From Psychrobacillus sp048572895 (GTDB taxonomy: Bacteria > Bacillota > Bacilli > Bacillales_A > Planococcaceae), in contig NZ_CP183878.1 of assembly GCF_048572895.1 (NCBI RefSeq), positions 2,170,001 to 2,234,000 of the forward strand: a stretch of DNA of 64,000 nt, read 5' to 3'. Numbering within the stretch: position 1 is the first letter of the stretch; the number at the start of each line of letters is the position of its first letter. Positions 53,626 to 61,360 of this stretch are shown in pieces. Under the pieces are notes generated by a model. It ran no database searches, was not told the DNA's origin, and worked only from the letters and a program-made list of their open reading frames with translations. Both the position numbers and the translations under genes were made by a program.

Positions 53626-53743
53626 GTCCAGCTCCAGCGCCTAGCCCCTCGAGTCGCTTCAGGATTTCTGTAAAGGCAAAGTGCGCCTTTACTTGAAATC
53701 CTTCCAGCGCTTGTCGGAGCTGACATAGGCGCTTACGCTTTTC
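53626..53743. repeat. Solitary nested palindrome, family A
   Basis: Same design as the four units at 33570-34058: GTCCAGCTCCAGCGCCTAG..., CCTCGAGTCGCTTCAG, an apical hairpin, and ...GGCGCTTACGCTTTTC. Its apical arm AGGATTTCTGTAAAGGC pairs with GCCTTTACTTGAAATCCT; the sequence differs from the tandem units but the pairing is kept. Its right edge contains the last codons and TAA stop of yqhY (53733-53735). Confidence 0.85.
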
Positions 53744-54134
53744 CTTCTACTGTATCGAATTGTACACCTGTAATATGTACATTTACTTCTTTAGGTGTTA
53801 AACTCGTCATATTTTCGATTGCTTGTCGAATTTGGGATTGAACTTCTCTCGCAACTGTAGGAACTGAAGAGCCATATTTCACAAGGCAATATACGTCGAT
53901 GAACAATCCATCATTATTTATCTCCGTTTTAATACCTTTTCCATGTACTTTTTTCCCTAAACGTTCTACTACACCTGCAGCAAAGTTTCCACGTGTACCA
54001 GCAATGCCTTCCACTTCATTTGTAGCAATTCCAGCGATTACTGTAATTACTTCGGGAGCAATTTCTATTGTTCCAAGATATTCTTTTCCTTCAGGAGTCA
54101 TTTGAACAAACTTTTGTTCAGTAGTTTCTGTCAT
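53733..54134 (-). CDS. yqhY: Asp23/Gls24-family protein YqhY
   Basis: About 133 residues. ATG 54134 follows AAGGAG by eight bases and gives MTETTEQKFVQMTPEGKEYL. The Asp23 domain contains GTIEIAPEVITVIAGIATNE, VEGIAGTRGN and VYCLVKYGSSVPTVAREVQS. In B. subtilis YqhY is co-transcribed with accB-accC and its loss perturbs acetyl-CoA carboxylase activity, suggesting feedback on malonyl-CoA synthesis. The final codons (GKA-stop) lie in the palindromic repeat. Confidence 0.85.
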   Translation of the reverse strand: MTETTEQKFVQMTPEGKEYLGTIEIAPEVITVIAGIATNEVEGIAGTRGNFAAGVVERLGKKVHGKGIKTEINNDGLFIDVYCLVKYGSSVPTVAREVQSQIRQAIENMTSLTPKEVNVHITGVQFDTVEGKA

Positions 54135-54149
54135 ATCTTTCACTCCTTA

Positions 54150-55499
54150 TTATGAATTCATTACATCATATTTTTCTAAGAATTTCGTATCAAAATCACC
54201 TGACACAAATACTTCATGATTCATGAGCTTCGAATGGAATCCGATAGTAGTTTCTACTCCTTCGATAGCAAATTCACTTAGTGCACGTTTCATTTTAGCA
54301 ATTGCTTCTTCTCGAGTTGCAGCATGTACAATAAGTTTTGCAACCATCGAATCATAAAATGGCGGAATTGTATAACCTGGGTATACAGCAGAATCTACGC
54401 GAACTCCTAATCCACCTGGAGGCAGATAAAACTCTACTAGGCCTGGAGAAGGCATAAAGTTTTTCGCAGGGTTCTCCGCATTGATACGGCATTCAATTGC
54501 CCATCCATTCAGTTTAATATCTTTTTGTTCGAAAGGCAATTGTTCACCTGTTGCTACTAAAAGCATTTGTTTGATCAAATCTACACCTGTGATCATTTCT
54601 GTGACAGGATGCTCCACTTGAATACGAGTATTCATTTCCATAAAGTAGAACTTTTGTTCTATATGATCAAAGATAAATTCTACTGTACCTGCACTTTCGT
54701 AACCAACAGCAAGAGCGGCCTTCACAGCAGCTGCTCCCATTTCAGCGCGAAGTTCTTCAGATAATGCAGGAGAAGGTGCCTCCTCCACTAGCTTTTGCAT
54801 ACGGCGCTGAACGGTACAATCGCGTTCTCCTAAGTGAACCGCATTTCCGTGACCATCAGCTAACACTTGAATTTCCACGTGACGGAATACTTCAATATAT
54901 TTCTCTAAGTAAACTCCAGGGTTACCAAATGCTGCTGCCGCTTCTTTTTGAGTTATTTTAATCCCTTTTAGAAGATCTTCCTCATCTTTAGCGACACGGA
55001 TTCCTTTACCACCGCCACCAGCAGTAGCTTTGATAATTACCGGAAAACCTATTTCTCTAGCGACTTTCAAAGCATCTTCTTCGGTTTCTACAATCCCTTT
55101 AGATCCAGGAACTATTGGAACTCCCGCTTTTTCCATTGTTTCTTTTGCTACGTCCTTAATTCCCATACTTTTAATAGCAGAGGAAGTTGGTCCGATAAAT
55201 TTAATATCACAGTCTTCACATAGCTCAGCAAACTCAGCATTTTCTGCTAGGAATCCATAACCTGGATGAATTCCTTCACAACCAGTTAGTTTAGCTACAG
55301 TTATGATATTGGAGAAATTCAAATAGGAATCCTTTGAGAGTCTCGGTCCTATACAGTAAGCTTCATCAGCAATTTGGACATGAAGTGCTTCACGGTCTGC
55401 TTCAGAATATACAGCTACAGTTTCTATATCTAATTCTTTGCATGCACGTATTATGCGGACAGCTATTTCTCCGCGATTGGCAATCAGTACTTTTTTCAT
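54150..55499 (-). CDS. accC: Biotin carboxylase subunit of acetyl-CoA carboxylase
   Basis: ATG 55499 gives MKKVLIANRGEIAVRIIRAC, as in other AccC proteins; AAAGGAG lies eight bases upstream. The 449-residue ATP-grasp enzyme has the glycine-rich IIKATAGGGGKGIRVAKDEE, the catalytic FMEMNTRIQVEHPVTEMITG and the C-terminal biotin-carboxylation domain. It carboxylates biotin on AccB, committing acetyl-CoA to fatty-acid synthesis. accB, accC and yqhY are closely spaced on one transcript. Confidence 0.96.
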   Translation of the reverse strand: MKKVLIANRGEIAVRIIRACKELDIETVAVYSEADREALHVQIADEAYCIGPRLSKDSYLNFSNIITVAKLTGCEGIHPGYGFLAENAEFAELCEDCDIKFIGPTSSAIKSMGIKDVAKETMEKAGVPIVPGSKGIVETEEDALKVAREIGFPVIIKATAGGGGKGIRVAKDEEDLLKGIKITQKEAAAAFGNPGVYLEKYIEVFRHVEIQVLADGHGNAVHLGERDCTVQRRMQKLVEEAPSPALSEELRAEMGAAAVKAALAVGYESAGTVEFIFDHIEQKFYFMEMNTRIQVEHPVTEMITGVDLIKQMLLVATGEQLPFEQKDIKLNGWAIECRINAENPAKNFMPSPGLVEFYLPPGGLGVRVDSAVYPGYTIPPFYDSMVAKLIVHAATREEAIAKMKRALSEFAIEGVETTIGFHSKLMNHEVFVSGDFDTKFLEKYDVMNS

Positions 55500-55515
55500 C
55501 ATCCTTGCTCCTTTC

Positions 55516-56013
55516 TTAGTTTCCTTTAACGAGGAACAGAGGTTGACCATATTCAACTAATTGTCCATCTTTCACAAGAATTTCTACAACTTCTCCGTCA
55601 ATTTCTGCTTCAATTTCATTGAACAGCTTCATTGCTTCAACGATACAGACAATAGAATCCATCGACACTTTTGTTCCAACTTCTACGTATGCAGCTGTAT
55701 CGGGAGAAGATGATTGATAAAACGTACCAACCATTGGTGAAATAATTGTATGTAAAGAGTTATCCACGACACTAGGAGTAGCTTCTTCTACAACAAGTTC
55801 CTTTGGTATCTCTTGAACGATAGGTGCTTTTGCTTCTACTGGTTTTGGTTGTTCTACAATAGAAGAACTACCAAAGGTTTCACTAGATGAATTCACAAAA
55901 CCTTTTTCATTTTTTTTCAATTTAATCTTTGTACCTTCTGATTCGTATAAAAATTCATCTAATGTCGACTGATCGACTAGTTTTATAATTTCTCTAATTT
56001 CTTGAATCTTCAT
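55516..56013 (-). CDS. accB: Biotin carboxyl carrier protein of acetyl-CoA carboxylase
   Basis: A 165-residue carrier. It has an N-terminal KIQEIREIIKLVDQSTLDEF helix pair, a flexible linker (about 40-85) and a C-terminal biotinyl domain with CIVEAMKLFNEIEAEIDGEV, where the Lys in EAMK is biotinylated. Directly upstream of accC. A terminator separates it from the spoIIIA cluster, so it needs its own promoter in 56014-56110. Confidence 0.96.
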   Translation of the reverse strand: MKIQEIREIIKLVDQSTLDEFLYESEGTKIKLKKNEKGFVNSSSETFGSSSIVEQPKPVEAKAPIVQEIPKELVVEEATPSVVDNSLHTIISPMVGTFYQSSSPDTAAYVEVGTKVSMDSIVCIVEAMKLFNEIEAEIDGEVVEILVKDGQLVEYGQPLFLVKGN

Positions 56014-56114
56014 TTATTTAATCTCCTTTAATGTGTTTATTAATAGCTCCATATTCTATTTTAGACGTTTTCCTGCAAATTTGAAATAGATAGGGATAAT
56101 TATTCTGAAATAAT

Positions 56115-56141
56115 AAAAAAAAGCGCCTCTTCAGGCACTCT
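56115..56141 (-). terminator. Terminator of the spoIIIA cluster
   Basis: AGTGCCT-GAAG-AGGCGCT hairpin followed leftwards by eight T, 44 bases after the spoIIIAH stop. Confidence 0.8.
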
Positions 56142-56184
56142 TCAATATCGCTATATATTAAGTATTTTTTAATTTTATTATAGC

Positions 56185-56715
56185 TTACTGGCCATCAAAA
56201 TTTACTTCTACCTTATTAGCTTGCGGCCACTCACGCTTAACATTATATATAATTTCGGATGCCTTTTTAGTTGATTGTTCATTAGACACAACATCTATTA
56301 AAACTTTACTTTCTTCAATGCGTACTAATGCGTCATCATAACCTAATGATTTTATGATTAACTCCAGCATCCCTTCTGTAGAATTAATTTTAACTAGTTC
56401 TTCCATTTGGTTATAAGCCTCGTCTTTTTGTTCTGCAGTAAATTCATTGGAACCTACTTTTTTAGTTAATTGTTCAGTTAGTTGGCTGCGTTTATCTGTT
56501 ACTTCCATTCTCATTTCTTCAAATGCATTACTTTGAGAAACAAATGATTCTTCATTTGTCGAAGAAGTTTCTACTAATCCTACCTCATCTAACGTGTCAT
56601 CGGAAAATAGTTGAATCCCATCGAATGGAGATGGTCGATCCGATACATAAAAAACCGTCACTACTGCTACTAAACTAAATAATGTTAAAAACCATACAGA
56701 TCTCTTTTTATTCAT
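56185..56715 (-). CDS. spoIIIAH: Stage III sporulation protein AH
   Basis: A 176-residue mother-cell protein of the SpoIIIA-SpoIIQ channel. One membrane helix (VWFLTLFSLVAVVTVFYV, 7-24) is followed by an intermembrane domain whose C-terminal ring-building part reads LELIIKSLGYDDALVRIEES and KASEIIYNVKREWP. It is shorter than B. subtilis SpoIIIAH (about 218) by loss of linker. Its ATG overlaps the spoIIIAG stop, so it is coupled to it. It is the last gene of the cluster. Confidence 0.9.
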   Translation of the reverse strand: MNKKRSVWFLTLFSLVAVVTVFYVSDRPSPFDGIQLFSDDTLDEVGLVETSSTNEESFVSQSNAFEEMRMEVTDKRSQLTEQLTKKVGSNEFTAEQKDEAYNQMEELVKINSTEGMLELIIKSLGYDDALVRIEESKVLIDVVSNEQSTKKASEIIYNVKREWPQANKVEVNFDGQ

Positions 56716-57142
56716 ATTTTTTATCCTCCAATTCCATTTCTTCTATCACAATTCGATGTGGAGATATTTGCAATACAGATGATAGTGTTTTTATTAAACT
56801 ATTTTTTATACGTTTATCGTTCGCCCCTTCCGCAACTACTAGTATTCCAATCAATTTCTCCTTGTCCTTTTTAGTGTCACTTGTCCACTGGAAAAATGAT
56901 ATGTCACTTTCCGCAGTCTGTTCGGAACTATCCTCGTAATGGAAATAAACTGCAACTTTACCAACTCCGTTTATCTTCTCTAATATCGAAGTTAGGCTTT
57001 CTGTAGTTTGGTTGAGTGTATCATCGGTTTCAACAGTATTTTCCTCACCACGAGTGAGTAAGTCCGAAAAAAGTAGACTAATGAAAAGGACAGCTATACA
57101 AATGACAACAAAACGAAAAGTGGGTTTTTGTTTAAATGAAAT
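56708..57142 (-). CDS. spoIIIAG: Stage III sporulation protein AG, start unresolved (ATT start or -1 frameshift)
   Basis: The frame encodes a membrane helix (PTFRFVVICIAVLFISLLF) and the ring-building domain (LTSILEKINGVGKVAVYFHY, then LIGILVVAEGANDKRIKNSL and SPHRIVIEEME), clearly SpoIIIAG. No ATG, GTG or TTG precedes the helix in this frame. The first usable codon is ATT 57142, seven bases after AAGAAGGGTG. Alternatively an upstream frame (GTG 57216 or TTG 57192) reaches U UUA AAC at 57136-57130 and a -1 slip joins it to this frame. A missing A in the A5 run at 57129-57125 would give the same join. Confidence 0.75.
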   Translation of the reverse strand: MSFKQKPTFRFVVICIAVLFISLLFSDLLTRGEENTVETDDTLNQTTESLTSILEKINGVGKVAVYFHYEDSSEQTAESDISFFQWTSDTKKDKEKLIGILVVAEGANDKRIKNSLIKTLSSVLQISPHRIVIEEMELEDKKYE

Positions 57143-57197
57143 GGTGATTCACCCTTCTTTTCATGATGGATACAATACTTTATGCAAGACAACCTGT

Positions 57198-57347
57198 TTA
57201 TATGAAGAGAAAGCACATAATCCAATAGATTATCGCTATTTTCACAAGAAACCCTGTGCGTTCCTTATCTGTATGCTCCAGTAAAATCGAAAGTAGCTCA
57301 CCTACTAGAACGATTGATAAAATGCCAAAGAGAAGTGTCGTAACGAT
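57198..57347 (-). pseudogene. spoIIIAF: SpoIIIAF remnant: two membrane helices only
   Basis: Between spoIIIAE and spoIIIAG one frame encodes VTTLLFGILSIVLVGELLSI, a short charged loop EHTDKERTG and FLVKIAIIYWIMCFLFI, then TAA. SpoIIIAF normally has two N-terminal helices followed by a domain of about 150 residues, which is absent here. No standard start codon exists; ATC 57347 lies nine bases after GGTGGGAAAGG. Assignment rests on position and helix layout, not on clear sequence identity. Confidence 0.45.
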
Positions 57348-57352
57348 GGTTA

Positions 57353-58264
57353 CTATCCTTTCCCACCTATTAATAGTTTTGCAAATAACATAGTTAATAT
57401 AATCGTGAAGAAAAAAGTAAATGCGATTAATACGGAAATTATAGAAAGAACAAACAGTGTCTTTCCGATATCATCTAATAATCCGCTTATATTCCCATCA
57501 ACAAAGGGTTCTAGAATAGCACCAAGTAAACGGTATAAAAAAGCAATAAGAATTGTTTGTATAGTTGGAATTGACACTAACATTAACACAGATAAAATAA
57601 CTGCATTTCCGGTTATAACAGAAGCAGAAGAGGAAAAGTTTTTCATCGTGCTAATACTTTCCGTCAGTAAAGATCCGACAAAAGGAATATTATTCTGGAT
57701 TAGCCGTTTTACAGTCTCATTGACAGTTCCACTTACAGACCATGTAATCACACCATTCACCGACATAAAAATACTATATAAGAGAAGAATAATAGAAGTA
57801 GATCCTATTAAAGTCAGACGGATGAGATCAGACATTTTTGAAAATGAAGTAGGCGGATGGATTCTACTGATCAAATCAAATATAAATGCTGCCATAATGG
57901 CAGGTATTAGGATTTTCCCGGCTAACACAGTAGTAAATGATGCAAATAGCATGACAGCTGGATTCCACGCGGTTATTAAAAATGCTCCTCCTGAAGCAGC
58001 GATCCCGAGTGTCAGAATTGGATATATACCTAGGAAGAGAGTCACTAATTCAGTCGTCATTGCTTGAATCATTTCTAATGCACGAATAGCTGGTTCTAAA
58101 CAATAGATGCATATTATTAACATAAATAATAATTTAAATAATCTTTTACTCGATGGAATAAACCACTCTAGGCAGATAAAGACAAATCCAAATAATAGCA
58201 TATACGAAAATGTTTGTGCTACCTCTTTGACAGGCTGCACTAATGACGTCAGTATTTCTTCCAT
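57353..58264 (-). CDS. spoIIIAE: Stage III sporulation protein AE (short form)
   Basis: A 303-residue protein with about seven membrane helices. It keeps the family-like core LGIAASGGAFLITAWNPAVM, PAIMAAFIFDLISRIHPPTS, SVNGVITWSVSGTVNETVKR and ILEPFVDGNISGLLDDIGKT. B. subtilis SpoIIIAE is about 400 residues, with a signal peptide and an extra N-terminal region; that portion is missing. It is a polytopic component of the SpoIIIA-IIQ feeding channel. It lies 14 bases after spoIIIAD. Confidence 0.85.
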   Translation of the reverse strand: MEEILTSLVQPVKEVAQTFSYMLLFGFVFICLEWFIPSSKRLFKLLFMLIICIYCLEPAIRALEMIQAMTTELVTLFLGIYPILTLGIAASGGAFLITAWNPAVMLFASFTTVLAGKILIPAIMAAFIFDLISRIHPPTSFSKMSDLIRLTLIGSTSIILLLYSIFMSVNGVITWSVSGTVNETVKRLIQNNIPFVGSLLTESISTMKNFSSSASVITGNAVILSVLMLVSIPTIQTILIAFLYRLLGAILEPFVDGNISGLLDDIGKTLFVLSIISVLIAFTFFFTIILTMLFAKLLIGGKG

Positions 58265-58278
58265 TGCTGTTCATTCCT

Positions 58279-58662
58279 TCAAGAGAGTAATCCCAAAAGT
58301 GATAAAAACTTGTCATAGAATTGCTTCATATGATTCAGCCAAACAATAAGCAAAATAGCTTTTGTCGTAAAAGTGAATAACGATGCTAGGCTTGTATATT
58401 CATAGTCCAATAAAAGTTCCTCGATTATTTGTGTAAGAAATAATAATATGACAGAAAATAAAAGTAGTTTAAAGACCGGTAGTAGATTCGCTGGTATGAC
58501 GGAGGTATATTGGGAGACATAAGGAATGATAAATACGGTGAATATATAAGTTAGAAAGAGAAAAATATAAATCGTATAGACAATTGAATGAATGCGAGGG
58601 TAAGATTCTTTAATGAGCTGCAGTAAAACAAATGCAAGAATAATTGTAATGTAAATGATCAT
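58279..58662 (-). CDS. spoIIIAD: Stage III sporulation protein AD
   Basis: A 127-residue membrane protein with four hydrophobic helices (IIYITIILAFVLLQLI; IVYTIYIFLFLTYIFTVFII; VFKLLLFSVILLFLTQII; TFTTKAILLIVWL) and the family-like end AILLIVWLNHMKQFYDKFLS. Length is close to B. subtilis SpoIIIAD (133). It follows spoIIIAC by three bases. Confidence 0.8.
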   Translation of the reverse strand: MIIYITIILAFVLLQLIKESYPRIHSIVYTIYIFLFLTYIFTVFIIPYVSQYTSVIPANLLPVFKLLLFSVILLFLTQIIEELLLDYEYTSLASLFTFTTKAILLIVWLNHMKQFYDKFLSLLGLLS

Positions 58663-58665
58663 TTG

Positions 58666-58875
58666 CTAACTCGTCATCATAAGCCATTCTAAAAATGTAG
58701 ATATTTCGTAAAAAAATAGTCTCAACAGTCGCAATAATTCAATTGTCATATATATATAACCAACAAAAAACAAAAAAAATGCATACTCTTTTTTACCAGT
58801 AGATTCAAAAAACAAGTGAAGAATAGCTATTAAAATACCAATTCCTGCAACTCGAAGTACATCGTGAAGTTCCAC
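58666..58875 (-). CDS. spoIIIAC: Stage III sporulation protein AC
   Basis: GTG 58875 follows GGGGGAGG and gives MELHDVLRVAGIGILIAILH, matching SpoIIIAC (about 68 residues) including the conserved GKKEYAFFLFFVGYIYM. Two membrane helices. It is the first gene of the cluster here: spoIIIAA and spoIIIAB, normally upstream, are absent from the 750 bases before efp. Confidence 0.85.
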   Translation of the reverse strand: MELHDVLRVAGIGILIAILHLFFESTGKKEYAFFLFFVGYIYMTIELLRLLRLFFYEISTFLEWLMMTS

Positions 58876-59394
58876 AATGCCTCCCCCTTCCATACAGACA
58901 ACATATGATAGAGTGGGACGGATTATGAAAAGAAAAGTGTAAGAGCTTTTGAGGATTCAAACTTGTATCTTAGTTTTCGAAGTCCTTTGGATAAACTTCT
59001 CGCTATATTATTACCATTTATTCTTTTTGAAGTTTGGTCGTGACTATCGTCACGACCAACCTTCCTTTCGGTAATTTTATAGCTACTAGCTATCCGTCGG
59101 CCTTCTTCAGCTATAGGAACAGGTATAGTGCATTTTTGTTTAATGAAAGAAGAGTTACTTACTTATTTATAGTATAAGTTCTCGAAGATGCAATTTCGTT
59201 CGCTATTTCGCTTCTTTATGGGGTAAATGCTTACTACTTCTCTTTAATTTCCACTAGAATAAAAGAAATCCCGTTTCCTTCACCTATCACTGAATAGCAT
59301 TTCTCACTCAACTGCGATTACAAATAATGTTAAAACTCTCTAAAATTTGACCAATCATATCATCTAAGCTACAGTCTATGCGATGTCACACTAA

Positions 59395-59530
59395 TTGATT
59401 GAAGTGAAAGGCGGCGACTCCAGCGAGATGAGTGACGCTGATAAGATATCACAACGAACGAACGCATGAGCAGCGGTGATGGCTTATTATCGCTCACTCC
59501 CAGAATATGTCCGCCCGAAACGGAAATCAA
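59395..59530. repeat. Dispersed palindromic repeat B, degenerate copy
   Basis: Begins TTGATTGAAGTGAAAGGCGG and ends GTCCGCCCGAAACGGAAATCAA, matching the outer arms of the copies at 51524 and 51957. The inner arms are decayed, with a small internal duplication (CGAACGAACG). Confidence 0.65.
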
Positions 59531-59598
59531 CAGTATTACTCATTCTTTAAAGTCCTATGAACCCAGTACTTATTGTACATTTTTATATACTTTCTCTT

Positions 59599-59632
59599 TA
59601 AAAAAGAGCCTCACAAATGTGAGACTCTTCTG
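59599..59632 (-). terminator. Terminator of efp
   Basis: AGAGTCTCACA and TGTGAGGCTCT pair, followed leftwards by six T. Confidence 0.85.
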
Positions 59633-59649
59633 CAGGTATTAATATAAAA

Positions 59650-60210
59650 TTATTGTGCTCTTGATACGTATGAACCTTCATCTGTATTGATGATTAGTTT
59701 ATCTCCAACATTGATGAACAATGGAACTGTTACTATCAAACCAGTTTCAAGACTAGCAGTTTTAGAACCACCACCTGAAGTATCACCTTTAATACCTGGT
59801 TCTGTTTCTGTTACTTCAAGAACAACTGATTTTGGTAATTCTACTCCTAGTGTTTCTCCTTGGAATTGAATTACATGGATTTCCATATTTTCGCGTAAGA
59901 ATTTTAGTTCGTACTCGATTTGGTTTTCACTTAGTTCGATTTGCTCGTAAGAATCTGTATCCATGAATACATGCTGATCACCACTAGCATATAAATATTG
60001 CATTTTACGATTATCAATTTGTGCTTTTTCTACTTTTTCTCCAGCACGGAAAGTTTTTTCATTCACTGAACCGTTACGTAAATTTCTCAATTTAGAACGA
60101 ACAAATGCTGCGCCTTTACCAGGTTTAACATGTTGAAAATCCAATACTCGGTATAATACACCATCCACTAAAATTGTTAAGCCAGTTTTAAAATCATTTA
60201 CTGAAATCAT
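59650..60210 (-). CDS. efp: Elongation factor P
   Basis: A 186-residue three-domain factor that relieves ribosome stalling at polyproline. The N-terminal KOW-like domain has the exposed loop HVKPGKGAAFVRSKLRN, whose lysine position carries the 5-aminopentanol modification in B. subtilis. OB domains 2 and 3 follow, with GLIVTVPLFINVGDKLIINT at the end. It is downstream of papA, the usual Bacillales order. Confidence 0.97.
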   Translation of the reverse strand: MISVNDFKTGLTILVDGVLYRVLDFQHVKPGKGAAFVRSKLRNLRNGSVNEKTFRAGEKVEKAQIDNRKMQYLYASGDQHVFMDTDSYEQIELSENQIEYELKFLRENMEIHVIQFQGETLGVELPKSVVLEVTETEPGIKGDTSGGGSKTASLETGLIVTVPLFINVGDKLIINTDEGSYVSRAQ

Positions 60211-60225
60211 TATTTTTCCTCCAAA

Positions 60226-61287
60226 TTAAGATAAAATTAGTAATTCTTTTGTCGAATGCGTTAACTTTTCTAAACCATTCTCTGTAACAAGAGCATCATC
60301 TTCGATTCGTACTCCACCAATATTAGGCAAGTAAATACCTGGTTCAATGGTAATAACCATACCTGGCTCCAAAACGACATCAGAACGGAAAGATAATCCA
60401 GGACCCTCATGTACTTCTAATCCGATACCATGACCTAATGAGTGCCCGAATGCTTCTCCGTAACCTTTTGAAGCGATATAATCCCTAGCAATAGCGTCTG
60501 CTTCTTTTCCAGTCATTCCAGGTTTAACTTTTTCTAAAGCTAATAGTTGAGAGTCGAGGACTACTTGATAAATTTCTTTCAATTGATCACTTGGTTCCCC
60601 AACAGAAAGCGTACGTGTAGTATCAGAAATATACCCATTGTATAATGCACCGAAATCTAATGTGACAAAATCTCCATTTTCAATGACCTTGTTCGTTGCA
60701 ACCCCGTGTGGAAGTGCTGAACGTGTTCCAGAAGCCACTATTGTATCAAAGGAAGAGGAAGTTGCTCCTTTTTTGCGCATAAAAAATTCCAATTCGTTGG
60801 ATACTTCCAGCTCGGTCATACCTGGTTTTATGTAAGTTACGATATGTTCATATGCTTCATCAGCAATACGACAAGCTGCCTTTATTATACTAATCTCTTC
60901 GTCCGTCTTAATCAAGCGAATTTTTTCAACAAGGCCTGAAACTGGCACTAAATCGGCTTGTATAGCCTGCTTATATAGTTCAAAATCACTGTAAGTTACA
61001 TCACTTTTTTCAAATCCTAATGAATTTATTCCCATATCTGTAACTTGAGTAGCAATTTCTTCCATCATTGTTTTTTTATGTTGTACAATACGGAAATCTT
61101 TAATCTGACTTGCTGCTTGCTCCGTGTAACGGAAATCCGTAATAAACACCGCATCATTTTTAGAAATGATCGCTACACCAGCTGTACCAGTAAATCCAGT
61201 CATATATCGGCGGCTGTGGCCATTCGTTATTAGTAAAGCATCGACTCCATTTTCCTCAAGTGCTGCACGTAATTTACCTAGTTTCAT
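60226..61287 (-). CDS. papA: Xaa-Pro aminopeptidase (M24B)
   Basis: A 353-residue creatinase/prolidase-fold peptidase. The metal-binding residues lie in VTLDFGALYNGYISDTTRTL (two Asp), GHSLGHGIGLEVHEGPGL (His), MVITIEPGIYLPNIGGVRIE (Glu) and the final RIEDDALVTENG (Glu). It removes N-terminal residues before proline. It is equivalent to B. subtilis YqhT/PapA and lies 15 bases upstream of efp, so the two are co-transcribed; both concern proline-rich products. Confidence 0.9.
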   Translation of the reverse strand: MKLGKLRAALEENGVDALLITNGHSRRYMTGFTGTAGVAIISKNDAVFITDFRYTEQAASQIKDFRIVQHKKTMMEEIATQVTDMGINSLGFEKSDVTYSDFELYKQAIQADLVPVSGLVEKIRLIKTDEEISIIKAACRIADEAYEHIVTYIKPGMTELEVSNELEFFMRKKGATSSSFDTIVASGTRSALPHGVATNKVIENGDFVTLDFGALYNGYISDTTRTLSVGEPSDQLKEIYQVVLDSQLLALEKVKPGMTGKEADAIARDYIASKGYGEAFGHSLGHGIGLEVHEGPGLSFRSDVVLEPGMVITIEPGIYLPNIGGVRIEDDALVTENGLEKLTHSTKELLILS

Positions 61288-61360
61288 TTTTAGCCCTCAT
61301 CTCATTATCAAAATAACTTCTTTGTATATTTTAACATAGTAAGCGAGGTCGGTAAATTTT

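Larger units (their letters stand above)
58876..59640. other. Gene-free stretch where spoIIIAA and spoIIIAB are expected
   Basis: All six frames are broken; no Walker motif of SpoIIIAA and no SpoIIIAB-like helix pair were found. The stretch holds a perfect hairpin TTGGTCGTGAC/GTCACGACCAA at 59034-59059, a copy of repeat B (59395-59530) and the efp terminator. It must include the spoIIIAC promoter. Confidence 0.7.

Noticed and set aside
57012..57284. Rightward 90-codon frame across the spoIIIAF/AG junction
   Set aside because: Antisense to the clearly coding spoIIIAG frame and without a ribosome site.
57405..58067. 220-codon rightward frame opposite spoIIIAE
   Set aside because: Antisense shadow of a membrane protein gene; no start signal and no family pattern.
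58876..59640. Hidden spoIIIAA/spoIIIAB remnants
   Set aside because: All six frames were scanned by eye; no Walker motif or characteristic segment was found, only a hairpin, a repeat and a terminator.
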